Positions 33,906 through 46,406 of a stretch of 64,000 nt of DNA are shown piece by piece. The notes beneath the pieces are model-generated. The model was not told the DNA's origin. It ran no database searches and worked only from the letters and a program-made list of their open reading frames with translations. Origin of the DNA: Antedon bifida (taxonomy: Eukaryota > Echinodermata > Crinoidea > Comatulida > Antedonidae); the NCBI GenBank assembly GCA_963402885.1, contig OY727093.1, positions 10,861,501 to 10,925,500 of the forward strand. Direction: 5' to 3'. Position 1 is the first letter of the stretch. Every line of letters begins with the position of its first letter. The position numbers and the translations under genes were made by a program.

Positions 33906-34694
33906 GCGTGTGAAAATCTCCTCTTGAGGATGAAGTCTTTCTCATGATTGTTGTCCGTAGTTAAAAAAAGGCCTATTGCAAAATCTTTCGATAATTTAGA
34001 GCTCACTTGTAATCAAGCTATATAACTATTAAATGAAATTATAAATATATAAAAAAAAACAATGCTTATACTCCTGATTTTCGTGATCGTTACCCCACCC
34101 ACAGTGCCCAGCAGACGCTAACCCCTCTGTTCATTCTGTAGAATAGATATCATGTTCGAATGACACAATTTAGTTTGTCGTTAAAGTAAGACTGAAAGAT
34201 GAACAAACTTTCGTTTCGGAAAAGACTTCGAGATGTAAATTTGAAATATTTATTATTATTATATTTTTCTGGCGAGTCGAAGATTAAAATAAAGTTTAAA
34301 AATGTGAAATTGTAAGTAATTCATTGTATAGATTCTACTTTATTTCTACGTTTATGTTATTTAAATTAATTTTTTAAATACTATTTCTAAAAATAAAAAT
34401 GAAATTAAAATGTCATTAGTACCATTATTATATTTAAAAAAATTATATTACATAACATAATGTAAACCTAGTAGGGTTATTTTTTAATTAGCTACAACAT
34501 GTTATTACAACGTGTTAATGTTGACATATTCCCTTCTATACATAACATGTTTAGACCACATTGCTTAGTTTCACGGCGAATTAAATATCTAGATACAACC
34601 CAAACCCAAACGAATTTAATTAAACCTGGCATGAGAACCAAAACAAACCGATTTAATCACTATTCCAATAACAAATTTATAATTTTGTTTATTC
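33906..34694. other. 3' flank of copy 4
   Basis: AT-rich; nothing coding seen. Exon 10 of copies 4 and 5 has the variant acceptor side (minus strand TTTTATTATTGCAG). Confidence 0.45.
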
Positions 34695-37600
34695 TTAAGT
34701 ATTGGCTGCTGCTTGCATCTGAAGACTTTCAAACTCTTTATTCCCTCTTATGTTGTTTTTCCTGCAATAATAAAACAAGAAAACGGCGTGTCATCGGTAA
34801 TAGACTAAAAGATGCGGAGAAAAATGTTTAAACGTAAAAGTAATAAACGTAGCGTCGCTAGTGGGAACCACGCTTAAGTACTGTTCTTACCTCGTAATTA
34901 TTTCAGCTTCTTCTATAGTCTGCGGAAGTGGCACATTTAGAGTTTCAGGCAGAAGTAGTGCCACCAGTCCAGAAGTCACTGACGTAAAACTGAACGCCAC
35001 CAGCGGCAGAGGTGCCCATACTTTTTCGAGGAAAAGAATCGGAGGGGCAAGCATCCCAGCCACTCGTGAAAAGAGGGAGCATATTCCTAAACCGGTGCTC
35101 CTGTAAACACATATACAATTACGTTATAGTCAATATGTGACATGTATTGACACAAGTTACAATGGCAGCAAAAGAAGCGGGTGCTTGTTATTTTGGATTT
35201 TACAGACCATTTACACAGACCAGACAACATTCAGGAACATATTAATATTATTTTACGAACTTATCATATAGTATTACTGTAAAGTAAATGTATTTAACTT
35301 GCCTAATATTCGTTGGAAAAAGTTCAACAGTATATATATAAACAATTGCAAATGCAGATGTAATAAAAAACTTGCCAATCATTGCTAAAGATGTCCTGAA
35401 AGCCACGAGTGTTACCGCTGAAAGTGTACAAACATAATTATTATTACTCTAAATAAATGGCTTTATAAAAGCAACACGTTGCTCATTAATAATTGAAAAT
35501 TCGAATCGACCCGATTGAAAAATACATTGTTAAAATTACTTTAGTAATAATTGTAGCATATCAAAACAGAAGGTCGAATTCTGATTGTCAGTATATAGTA
35601 CCGTATGCTCGATTATAATCCAACACACTAATTTAAGCTAAGTTGGGACACTATTTGGAATTCATTGTTGATTCAATTCAGTATAATTGAACCCCACCCC
35701 AAACTTTCGTACCCAGGCAATCATGGACTAGTACAAAGTACACAGTACCATAAGACGCAACCACCAACCACCATATTTGGGAAGGTTGTGACTGTCCATT
35801 TGAGGTTCACACGACATGAGATTTTCAAATGTACAGCTTCCATTAAAGATGTATTGTCCTCCAAAAACATGAAAAATAATAAATAATAAAATCAGACTTT
35901 AAATAGTTCATTTTGCAGTTTCAATAAAGTTATTCACTTCTGGAAAAAAAAAATCAAAATAAAAAATTATTTCACTTATAAAAATACAAAAAAAAACGTT
36001 TAATTTTAACCAAAAACCATTACCTGACAGACAATTTAAGAATTTTTTGCTTTAAATCACATTTTTTCAGGTAAATATGTTTTGCTCAAAGTGAATAACT
36101 ATTACACTAAAATGGCATATTCAACAAAAAATGTGAAAACAATTTTTTTTTTAGGGGGACAATATATCTTTAAGCACAACGTTCTACAAACAATGGCAAA
36201 CTGAGTTTCCAAACAAAAGTTTGAATTTTTTTTTTTACATCGAGCGCGCTCTGGTGTTACGTGACAGACTTGAAAAGTTTCAATAGAGCATGCGCATCGA
36301 TGTGGACCAAATCTAGACTTACGAATCCATATATTGATGAAACAAGCAACACCACCAGCAACAAGGGTACCTGCTAGTGAACATCGTCTGCCCAGCTTCT
36401 GAATAAAGAACCAAGTGAACAGGTAGGCCAACAACTCGGTAACACCACCCAAGAAAGTTCCAATGTATACGTCGACGTTTAGACCCTCAACACCATACGT
36501 CAAACCATAGTAGGCAAGGTTAACGGCAAACCTATTTTAAACATTCGTTTAAGCAAAATTTAGTTTTAGTTGGAATTTATCAAAAACATATCTTTGATAT
36601 GGCTGTAATGACATGGCATTATACTTTTTACCTTTTTTACTTTTTCGGTCACAGAGTTTTAGAGCGGAATAAATGAAAATAGTTTTATTACACAAATAAA
36701 CAAGAAATGTGTCGTACCAACTGTATGTGATGTAAACAGTTTTCCTTCTCATCTGTGGATATCGAAGTATAATCAACGGACTAGTCTTGGTACTTTCACT
36801 TGAATCCTATAATAAATATTCATGCGTTTTACGTCACATTTTGTTTTATTAACTTTCTTTTATTCAATTAAAGATGTATTGTCCCCCAAAACATGAAAAA
36901 TAAAATCAGACTTAGAATAGATTATTTTGTAGTTTTAATTACGTTCGAAACGTTTTCGTAAAAAAAAAACCGGAGAAAATTAATGTTTTCACTCATAAAA
37001 TGACAAAATAAATGGCTAAATTCAACCAAAAACCCATTGGCTGGCAGCCAATTTGATTAATGTTTGCTTTAAATTACAGTTTTTTAGGTAAATACATTTT
37101 TTGATCACATTTTTTGGTTTAAGTGAATAACTCTTAGGTATTAATGTCACCTAATAGTTATCCACTTACACCAAAAATGGCATATTCAACAACAAAATGT
37201 TAAGAATTATTTTTCAGGGGGAGGGGGGAGGGGCAATACATCTTTAAAAACCTATAAAATCAACCAAAACGAGGAACCAGTCAGACATATCAATTTTGCA
37301 TGGTTGTGAGATCAGGCGTCGACCCTTTCCCTAAAACTGTTATGAATAAATACAAAATATTTTCTCTTTTTCTATTGACAATAATGTCACTTAACTATTA
37401 CTATACAATGACATTTTGGCAGCAAAATAAATATTTCAACTTACACATCCAACTTCTAAATTGTCCAATATGTCATCCGGTAAATCTCCAACTTTATTTC
37501 TTTTTGCAATTTTTTGAATAACAAGTTTTGCTCCTTCAGTTCTCCCTTTGGCAAGAAGCCAGCGAGGTGACTCTGGAATAAAACTGTAAAAAATGATCAA

Positions 37601-40600
37601 ATTAAGTTAGAAATGAATTACTAGATTACCAGCCACCGAATTACATAAAAATATTATAATACCAACTTTGCTTGACCATAATTATTTTTTAAATATTTAT
37701 AGAAAATTGTTACCATATGCGAATTAATTCACAGAGCTAATATTCACATAATGCTCCCGAAACAAAGTCTTAAGTTTTTCGGAGTGGAGTTCTTTTTTTG
37801 ATTGTCATAAGAAAACAAGGCCATATACATGGCTGCAGTCGCGTGCTCAAATTTGAGTTAGTGTTACCGACCGACATAGTGAGCTGTAGAGCAGAGTAAA
37901 ATACTATAGTGGATGCTGAAATTTGCTTTAAAGGAGAAGGTGTTAGATGAAAAAGGAACTCTTATAGATTATCGGAAGAGGTGGCAATAGGAGAAACCCA
38001 AGGGCTGGAAAGAGAAAGCCCTACATGAAGATTCCTATCGATATTATAAATTTTATTTAATTGTGATTCATGCTTGTGAAGATATGATTACAAACGTGAT
38101 TTTGTTAAATCGTGCGTAGATCGCGTAATTTTTTATTGCGCACCGTGAACAAATAACCACACCGATTCCTGGCCATAAGGAATATACTGTAAAAAATTGA
38201 CTTAGCTAGATGAAACTGATATCAAGGCAAGGCCATATACAAGTTAGTGTTTACCGACCGACCGACCAACCGACCGACTTAGTGAGCTGTAGAGTCGAGT
38301 TGCACGCGACTAAAAAATTGACACTTTACACGATTTGAACACTATGACCCTACTGTACGATCAATATACAAGGCTACAAGTCCACTTTTACAATAGCTAA
38401 TTATATTTCCTGTGTACATTCATTTAAGGAACATGTAATATAGCAATTCACAAATTACTCTTTATATGCTTTCCGTTTTTAATTTATAAAAGTACACTTA
38501 CAAGTAAAGCAACAGCAGAGGGGAAAGGGAAATGCTGAAAGTCATGAGAAGTTTGTCCCATGATCTAATGAAATAAGCAATCGGAGCTAACATCAATATG
38601 CCAAAGCACCAATAGATAGTCACAATGGTAGACATCATGGCTCGTCTTGATGGAGCAACTAATTCCGTAACTGAAAATAATAACAGAGAAAAAGCAATAT
38701 TTAAATTCAAATTGTCTGTATGGTATTACATTATCGGGACAGTCTACGAAATATATTGGCAATGTTCGTTGTATGCCCGTGACGAAAATTATATTATGTT
38801 TGAAACTTTAACATTTAACATTAAAATATGATTATATTATTTACCAATTTAGCTTGAAAGGTCGCGACATTTACAGCGTGTTGTTTTACCAGGCATGATA
38901 CTGAAGCAGGGAGACAAACCTAGGCCCCATGCATATTGCCCTTGCATGCACACAATGCATTAACATGATGTCAATCGAAAGCTCCTTCATTTATATGTCG
39001 TTTTATTTTTTTTTCTGTCTCAAGTCTCAATTTTGCGTGATTGTTTAGTACACTGTGCAGTATTATACCTATCATCAGCTCTGAATATACCATTTTAATT
39101 GTATTTGTTAAGTTGGTCAATGGTTTAAAATATGAATTTTAATGATCTTTAATAAAATATTATCCTACCGTATGTGAAGACTGAACAATATAACCCAGTA
39201 TTACATATTCCGGTCAGGAAGCGGAAACTCGCATACATCACATATGATTTCGACAGACTGCATAACATCGAGAATGATAAAGCCAATGCAAAGCCTAAAA
39301 ACACTACTTTTCTTCTTCCTAGACTAACAAGTGAAATTTATAAAATGTGAGTAGTGTAACAAAATGCAGCAGAGTAGAGAACGGTACTTATAAGTTTGAA
39401 CTACACTCAAACATGGATTAAGGAATAGACTCAAAATCGCATATAATTAGAAGACTCGCTGAAAATCGCGAAAACCATTATTTAAACAAGAGCAATCAGA
39501 GAGTTGCAACATCCACCAGGAGTAACAAGTATCAAGAATCGTGATAAACATTAGTCTTGTATAGTTACGGCCTAATATTAGTAAAATAATAAAAAGTGGT
39601 CCAGAATTGTTATCCTGGTCCGGATTGCCTCCAAAATTTAATGGCATGATACTATTATGAAGGCACCGAATTCTTTCATTTATTTAAAACTTACAAATCA
39701 CAAAGAAGTCCGAATAGAATAGAACCAACAAATAAGCCTGCTAGGTACAAGGATGACGCCAAGGAAACCAAATAACTGTCTTCACACACCAGGTCAAACT
39801 ACCAAAATGTAATGCATGTTATATAAATATTTATTGTTAAATTAAATACTTATAAGGCATTGTTGTGATGTATTGGAACAACTCCTGAAATATAGGTAAC
39901 AATGATTTTAGAAAGATTGAAAATGTTCATCTGGTTTGAAGATACGATATTTTAAAAATCTATTTTGACAAACCAAAATTAGTTACTGACCTGACTGACA
40001 GTTTCAGTGCTCCTTTCGAACTGTCAGTCAGTAACTAATTTTGGTTTGTCTAAATAGATTTTTAAAATAATGATTTTAGATAATACAATAACATACAAGC
40101 CAACTTAGTGTGCAAAAAAACAATGTTGACATTCATTTATATCTACAATTCAACATTATATCTATTTAATGTATTTATGGTGTTATTTATCTATAAACCA
40201 TAATCCTCCTTTCTTGAGTTTTGTCCTACCTCTTGACGAACACAAAATAAACAATCTTACCTCAGACACAATAGTGGAATCATACCGTGATCGATCGTAA
40301 GTCCATCCATGTTCACAATCAATCAGTTCAGTCGTATCATTTGCATACATTTTACATTGTGCTTCATTGATTAATAGTGTCCCCTCATCATCTGGTGGAA
40401 GTCTCATGCTATCGCCTGTATTCCAGCAGTCACCGAGATAAAGCTCGCTACAATTAGCTTCATATGGAGGCTTGCAATGGTGATCCATAGTCCCACTGAG
40501 AAACACGGTTGATATATTAGTAAACGAATTAAAAAATATAAGACAGCATATTGACAATGTCACCAGTTTGTGATAGAGACCATATTCACCAATGTATTTA

Positions 40601-40620
40601 AAGACGTTATCAAACTTCAT
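34695..40620 (-). CDS. SLC22-family transporter-like, copy 4 (intact, mosaic)
   Basis: Exons 5' to 3': 40261-40620, 39695-39798, 39169-39323, 38502-38670, 37445-37583, 36718-36806, 36323-36531, 35303-35417, 34891-35100, 34695-34761. Joins to 538 aa; exon 10 has one extra GCA codon (AAANT end instead of AANT). Exons 1-3 and their introns match copy 3, exons 4-7 and introns 4-5 match copies 2 and 6, and exons 8-10 match copy 5, so the gene is a mosaic with a switch between about 38710 and 38784. The conserved GRRKG after TM2 reads GRRKV (G161V), and exon 9 has APPILF where others have APQILF. About 0.65 kb of intron 1 is missing after 40080 compared with copy 3. The frame is open, but the motif change makes normal activity less certain than for copies 2, 3 and 6. 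Confidence 0.86.
35843..36173. mobile_element. TTAA-flanked MITE in intron 7, copy 4
   Basis: Same element; bases on its right side turn copy-2-like, placing a mosaic junction inside or next to it. Confidence 0.68.
36868..37247. mobile_element. Second TTAA-flanked MITE in intron 5, copy 4
   Basis: As in copy 2. Confidence 0.66.
37842..38311. mobile_element. Inverted-repeat element with GACC runs in intron 4, copy 4
   Basis: As in copy 2, with the first GACC run shortened near 37866. Confidence 0.58.
39960..40057. repeat. Foldback element in intron 1, copy 4 (right arm deleted by 5 bp)
   Basis: As copy 3 but the right arm lacks GGTCA-type bases near 40030, producing a bulge. Confidence 0.75.
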
Positions 40621-40820
40621 AGTGTTATTAGATTGGTACTTATTCAACAACCAAACCTGACGCTACTGATCCCTGGATAGGATTTGTTCTATTGTGTGTA
40701 GGCTACAGTAGTTACAAACATAACACACGACTATATAGAATACCATTAAATGCATCACCGCGCAATTCCTCGTTCAAGTTTAACTGTTAAATATTTATGG
40801 TGAACTGACGTGCCTAAACG

Positions 40821-43800
40821 TAGCTCTCCCGGCTCCTATTGTTAGGTAACAAACCAATCAGATTACTACACTCAAGCCGTCCACCTGCCCATTAATTATT
40901 ACAATTACACTGCTGATGGCTGGTGGTAGTAAGAAAAAACCGACTCCTAAAGATTCCGGAGAAAACGTAGCTGACTCCGGCGGATCTGGAAAAAGCTGAA
41001 ACCATTAGGCCTACTGACAAAACAGAAATTAAAGAACTGATCGATTTAGAGCTTACGAAATGCTTAGCACCTGACTCTACATTTATGAAGAACATTGCTG
41101 CAGCTGTATCAAATTCCGTGCAAGAACTAATTGGTAAGCTCACTGATGGAGTGGAGTTGTGGCTTGGGGAGTGGAGTTGTGGCTTGCGGAGTGGAGTTGG
41201 GTTCAAGTCCTGTCATATGTCAGGATTTTTTCTCATGACAATTTGCAACTCCACTCCCAAAGACTTAATAAGTCTTTGTTTATGTAGAGCATCTTATGTA
41301 TATGTTTGTCTTGTGAATGGGATTTCCACCTTTGAGAAGGATAGTGAATGAATTCTCTTGTGGTTATCCTTGGCAATTTGCCTAAAATGAAAATTTAAAA
41401 AAAGAGATTAGAGATTCTTTACACTGTGATATTAACAAGACTAACGATAAGAAAAAAGCATGATTTTAGAAAACAATATTGATGAAGCTGAACAATATTC
41501 CAGGCGTAATTGCCTAATTCTTCACGGCATTTCCGAATCAAGCAACGAGTGCACGGATACCAAGATTATCAATCTGCTTCAAGAAAAGCTTAATGTCAGC
41601 GTTGGAATTGCCGACATAGATAGAACTCATAGACTAGGACAAAGTAAGGGCTCAGACGCTAACAAACCTAGACGTGTTATTATTAAATTCTCAAACTACA
41701 ACAAAAGAAGAGAAGTATTTAATGCAAAGAAGCAATTTAAAGGGACTAAATACTTCATACATGAGCATCTGACCCTGAAACACTCGGAGCTATTACGAGT
41801 CATAAAAACCAAAATATGCGAAGTACATTAAATCATGGATTTCCATGATTAAACCTATATGGACACTTGACGGCAAGATTTTTATTCTTACCAACGGCAT
41901 AAAAAAACTTACCACCAGTAATCAACTAGATCTATCTCGGAACCTAAACGATTTAAAAGCTTGAACTATAAATTAATAACAATGATTAACATTGTATAAC
42001 TAACAGTGTGAGCTGGTTGACATTTAAATAAGGCGATACAAGTTGGAAACTTTATTTTGTTTTTACAATACAAGTCTTTTCTTATGTTTCACCTTTTTTT
42101 TGTTATGCCTTACAGAAATGTACTTGATTATTTAGACCCAAACATGGATATGCAAGTAATCATGTCAAGTTGTTCCTACATTATAAATTATATGTTCTTT
42201 ATATGACAAACCCATAGATAAGCAAAATATAGCTAAGTGTGATGTTTGTAATAATTCTGTGCATGCTCACTGTCTTTCCGGATATACTGACTGGATTTGC
42301 ATATCATGTATCAACTGTTTATTTCCTTTCAATAAACTTTCAGATGATGATTTTCGGTATGTACAAAACCCCAATATCTCCCCTTTATATCTTGATATTA
42401 CTCGGCTTAACTCAACAAATACTAGCCTAATAGATTCTGTTCTCTTGGTGTTTTAAGTAAATTAAAATATATTCTTCCATACAATATTTTATTTTTGCTT
42501 TACAACACTCTATTTTACCATATTTATCTTACTGTAATATTGATTGGGCTTCAATTTCTAACAACATTTTGCAGACTAATCCTTGGAATAGTCCATCAAC
42601 ATCCAAAATTCAAAGTAATTTAAAGTAATAAATTATAGTTTATACATAGCACAAGTACTTTCTTTTAACTATAGGATGTGGTATATAAATGGGGGTAGAT
42701 TTCAGAGTAATAGAAGTGTTAGGATGAATGGTATATTGTTTCTACAGGTAAGTAAAACGTGAATGTTAGTCAAGGGAGACACTTTATCAAAGTTCCAACC
42801 ACAGTAATTGACAATGTATTTCTATAGACCAACGGGTATATCTAATAGTGGAACCACAAAAATGTAGGATAGGCTAATTTCTAATTGGCAACCAATGGGA
42901 ATTCAGAGTGTTTTTAGTTGTTTACTAAGGTGCATACTAGCACACTTCATTGTTAAATTAGCCGTTCGATAGTTGTACAAACTTTTAATCTTTCCACCCA
43001 ACCATCCCCCGGTATCATCCAACACCTAACTCAACACAGGCGCTACTCATATGTTACTCGTGTTATTCGCTCATTTGGCTGGTATAATTCTGGGCAATTA
43101 TTTTGCCCCCAAATTCCACAATTTACCTAACGGATGTCACTTACATCCTCACCGATATACTTAATAACAACCATTTGATTTACTGGCTCCTGTGACAACA
43201 CACTGGACCTTTAATACAGCGATGTCAGAGGCCAAAATGTAGTTTATTATTAAGCTTTAGTAGTATTTAGCATTGCTTGTACAGTATCAGTAGAAATAAA
43301 TATTATGTATTGTTAAATATGTATACTCGGAATAAACTTGGAAAGCTTAACTTTTTGCTGTGGGTAAACTCGTTGTTTACAATGGTTCATTCTTATAACA
43401 ACAGGTCATCTACCCGGAAACATTTTATTTATGAAAAGTACACTACAGCAGAAAAATTCTTTCATTTTTAACGGACCATTTTTATGGAATAATTTAATTT
43501 TAAACATTAAATTATCACCGACCTTACTTTCTTTTTTAAATAAATACAAAATATTAATCCATCAATATTCTTTAGATAGTTAATAAGTTTGCTCCTATAG
43601 AATTTATATGCTACTTTTCCTTCTATTGATATTCAACCAAATCTGTTTGGCTTTTTTGTTCTTTTTTTTTAGAAAGCAATTGTATGTTACCATGTACAAT
43701 GTGATGTATTTTGGAATGCTCAGCCTTAAAGCCCTGTTTGGCTTATTAGAGTTTCCACACATAAACAGATAATTAGCCAGATTTTTTATTTTTTTTTTGT

Positions 43801-43857
43801 CTTGTCTTTGTCTTATCTTTTACTTATTTTATGTGAAACAATAAAATGAATGAATGA
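40821..43857 (+). mobile_element. CR1-like LINE remnant with truncated SINE, spacer between copies 4 and 5
   Basis: Near-duplicate of the remnant at 30264-33323: ORF1 ATG at 40916, SINE about 41148-41390, ORF1 frame 41460-41828, PHD piece about 42215-42456, last RT segment about 43400-43590, and the ATGAATGA tail. Confidence 0.78.
41148..41390 (+). mobile_element. Truncated tRNA-derived SINE
   Basis: Same truncation as at 30590, with a further 6-bp loss near 41264. Confidence 0.58.
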
Positions 43858-43872
43858 AAACATGATAGCATA

Positions 43873-44130
43873 AGAGAGGAGCTTGGTGTATCAAATGATT
43901 GGTTGCTGCAGTGTGTTAAAAAGCAGAAATTGTGTTATTTTGGTCCGATTAAGCGGCAAGATGGAATGGAGAAGACAGTGTTGGAGGCTTATATTCCAGG
44001 GAAGAGAAGAAGACGAAGACCAAGATTCAAATGGAAAGAATATAACATATGTGTTTGACTCTATGGAGCAAGCAAGTAGGATGACAGAAGACAGGAGATG
44101 GTTTGAGAGTAGTGTTAAAGAAGCTTTCTT
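43873..44130 (+). mobile_element. RTE-like LINE C-terminal fragment
   Basis: Single fused fragment; RRRRPRFKWK segment then a frameshift. It equals the first half of the first and the second half of the second fragment at 33340-33905. Confidence 0.6.
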
Positions 44131-44924
44131 TTTTCGCGTGTGAAAATCTCCTCTTGAGGATGAAGTCTTTCTCATGATTGTTGTCCGTAGTTAAAAAAAG
44201 GCCTATTGCAAAATCTTTCGATAATTTAGAGCTCACTTGTAATCAAGCTATATAACTATTAAATGAAATTATAAATATATAAAAAAAAACAATGCTTATA
44301 CTCCTGATTTTCGTGATCGTTACCCCACCCACAGTGCCCAGCAGACGCTAACCCCTCTGTTCATTCTGTAGAATAGATATCATGTTCGAATGACACAATT
44401 TAGTTTGTCGTTAAAGTAAGACTGAAAGATGAACAAACTTTCGTTTCGGAAAAGACTTCGAGATGTAAATTTGAAATATTTATTATTATTATATTTTTCT
44501 GGCGAGTCGAAGATTAAAATAAAGTTTAAAAATGTGAAATTGTAAGTAATTCATTGTATAGATTCTACTTTATTTCTACGTTTATGTTATTTAAATTAAT
44601 TTTTTAAATACTATTTCTAAAATTAAAAATGAAATTAAAATGTCATTAGTACCATTATTATATTAAAAAAAATTATATTACATAACATAATGTAAACCTA
44701 GTAGGGTTATTTTTTAATTAGCTACAACATGTTATTACAACGTGTTAATGTTGACATATTCCCTTCTATACATAACATGTTTAGACCACATTGCTTAGTT
44801 TCACGGCGATTTAAATATCTAGATACAACCCAAACCCAAACGAATTTAACTAAACCTGGCATGAGAACCAAAACAAACCGATTTAATCACTATTCCAATA
44901 ACAAATTTATAATTTTGTTTATTC
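44131..44924. other. 3' flank of copy 5
   Basis: Nearly identical to 33906-34694; nothing coding seen. Confidence 0.45.
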
Positions 44925-46076
44925 TTAAGTATTGGCTGCTGCTTGCATCTGAAGACTTTCAAACTCTTTATTCCCTCTTATGTTGTTTTTCCTGCAATAA
45001 TAAAACAAGAAAACGGCGTGTCATCGGTAATAGACTAAAAGATGTGGAGAAAAATGTTTAAACGTAAAAGTAATAAACCTAGCGTCGCTAGTGGGAACCA
45101 CGCTTAAGTACTGTTCTTACCTCGTAATCATTTCAGCTTCTTCTATAGTTTGCGGAAGTGGCACATTTAGAGTTTCAGGCAGAAGTAGTGCCACCAGTCC
45201 AGAAGTCACTGACGTAAAACTGAACGCCACCAGCGGCAGAGGTGCCCATACTTTTTCGAGGAAAAGAATCTGAGGGGCAAGCATCCCAGCCACTCGTGAA
45301 AAGAGGGAGCATATTCCTAAACCGGTGCTCCTGTAAACACATATACAATTACGTTATAGTCAATATGTGACATGTATTGACACAAGTTACAATGGCAGCA
45401 AAAGAAGCGGGTGCTTGTTATTTTGGATTTTACAGACCATTTACACAGACCAGACAACATTCAGGAACATATTAATATTATTTTACGAACTTATCATATA
45501 GTATTACTGTAAAGTAAATGTATTTAACTTGCCTAATATTCGTTGGAAAAAGTTCAACAGTATATATATAAACAATTGCAAATGCAGATGTAATAAAAAA
45601 CTTGCCAATCATTGCTAAAGATGTCCTGAAAGCCACGAGTGTTACCGCTGAAAGTGTACAAACATAATTATTATTACTCTAAATAAATGGCTTTATAAAA
45701 GCAACACGTTGCTCATTAATAATTGAAAATTCGAATCGACCCGATTGAAAAATACATTGTTAAAATTACTTTAGTAATAATTGTAGCATATCAAAAGAGA
45801 AGGTCGAATTCTGATTGTCAGTATATAGTACCGTATGCTCGATTATAATCCAACACACTAATTTAAGCTAAATTGGGACACTATTTGGAATTCATTGTTG
45901 ATCGATTCAATTCAGTATAATTGAACCCCACCCCAAACTTTCGTACCCAGGCAATCATGGACTAGTACAAAGTACACAGTACCATAAGACGCAACCACCA
46001 ACCACCATATTTGGGAAGGTTGTGACTGTCCATTTGAGGTTCACACGACATGAGATTTTCAAATGTACAGCTTCCA

Positions 46077-46406
46077 TTAAAGATGTATTGTCCTCCAAAA
46101 ACATGAAAAATAATAAATAATAAAATCAGACTTTAAATAGTTCATTTTGCAGTTTCAATAAAGTTATTCACTTCTGTAAAAAAAAAATCAAAATAAAAAA
46201 TTATTTCACTTATAAAAATACAAAAAAAAACGTTTAATTTTAACCAAAAACCATTACCTGACAGACAATTTAAGAATTTTTTGCTTTAAATCACATTTTT
46301 TCAGGTAAATATGTTTTGCTCAAAGTGAATAACTATTACAATAAAATGGCATATTCAACAAAAAATGTGAAACAATTTTTTTTTTAGGGGGACAATATAT
46401 CTTTAA
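46077..46406. mobile_element. TTAA-flanked MITE in intron 7, copy 5
   Basis: Same element; left part copy-4-like, right part copy-3-like from about 46320. Confidence 0.68.

Larger units (their letters stand above)
27660..36100. repeat. Younger 8.4-kb duplication block, left member
   Basis: Introns 3 to 1 and exons 3 to 1 of copy 3, the copy 3/4 spacer and exons 10-8 of copy 4 are repeated at 38750-46320. The two members differ mainly by a deletion in intron 1 and by about 0.34 kb inside the RTE-like tail. Shared private marks include the truncated SINE, the extra exon 10 codon and the CR1 RT deletion. Boundaries are read from where type-specific bases change and are approximate. Confidence 0.7.
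38750..46320. repeat. Younger duplication block, right member
   Basis: Counterpart of 27660-36100. Its left edge falls inside intron 3 of copy 4, where copy-2-like bases (through about 38710) give way to copy-3-like bases (from about 38784). Its right edge falls in intron 7 of copy 5 near 46.32 kb, where bases change from copy-4-like to copy-3-like. Confidence 0.7.
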
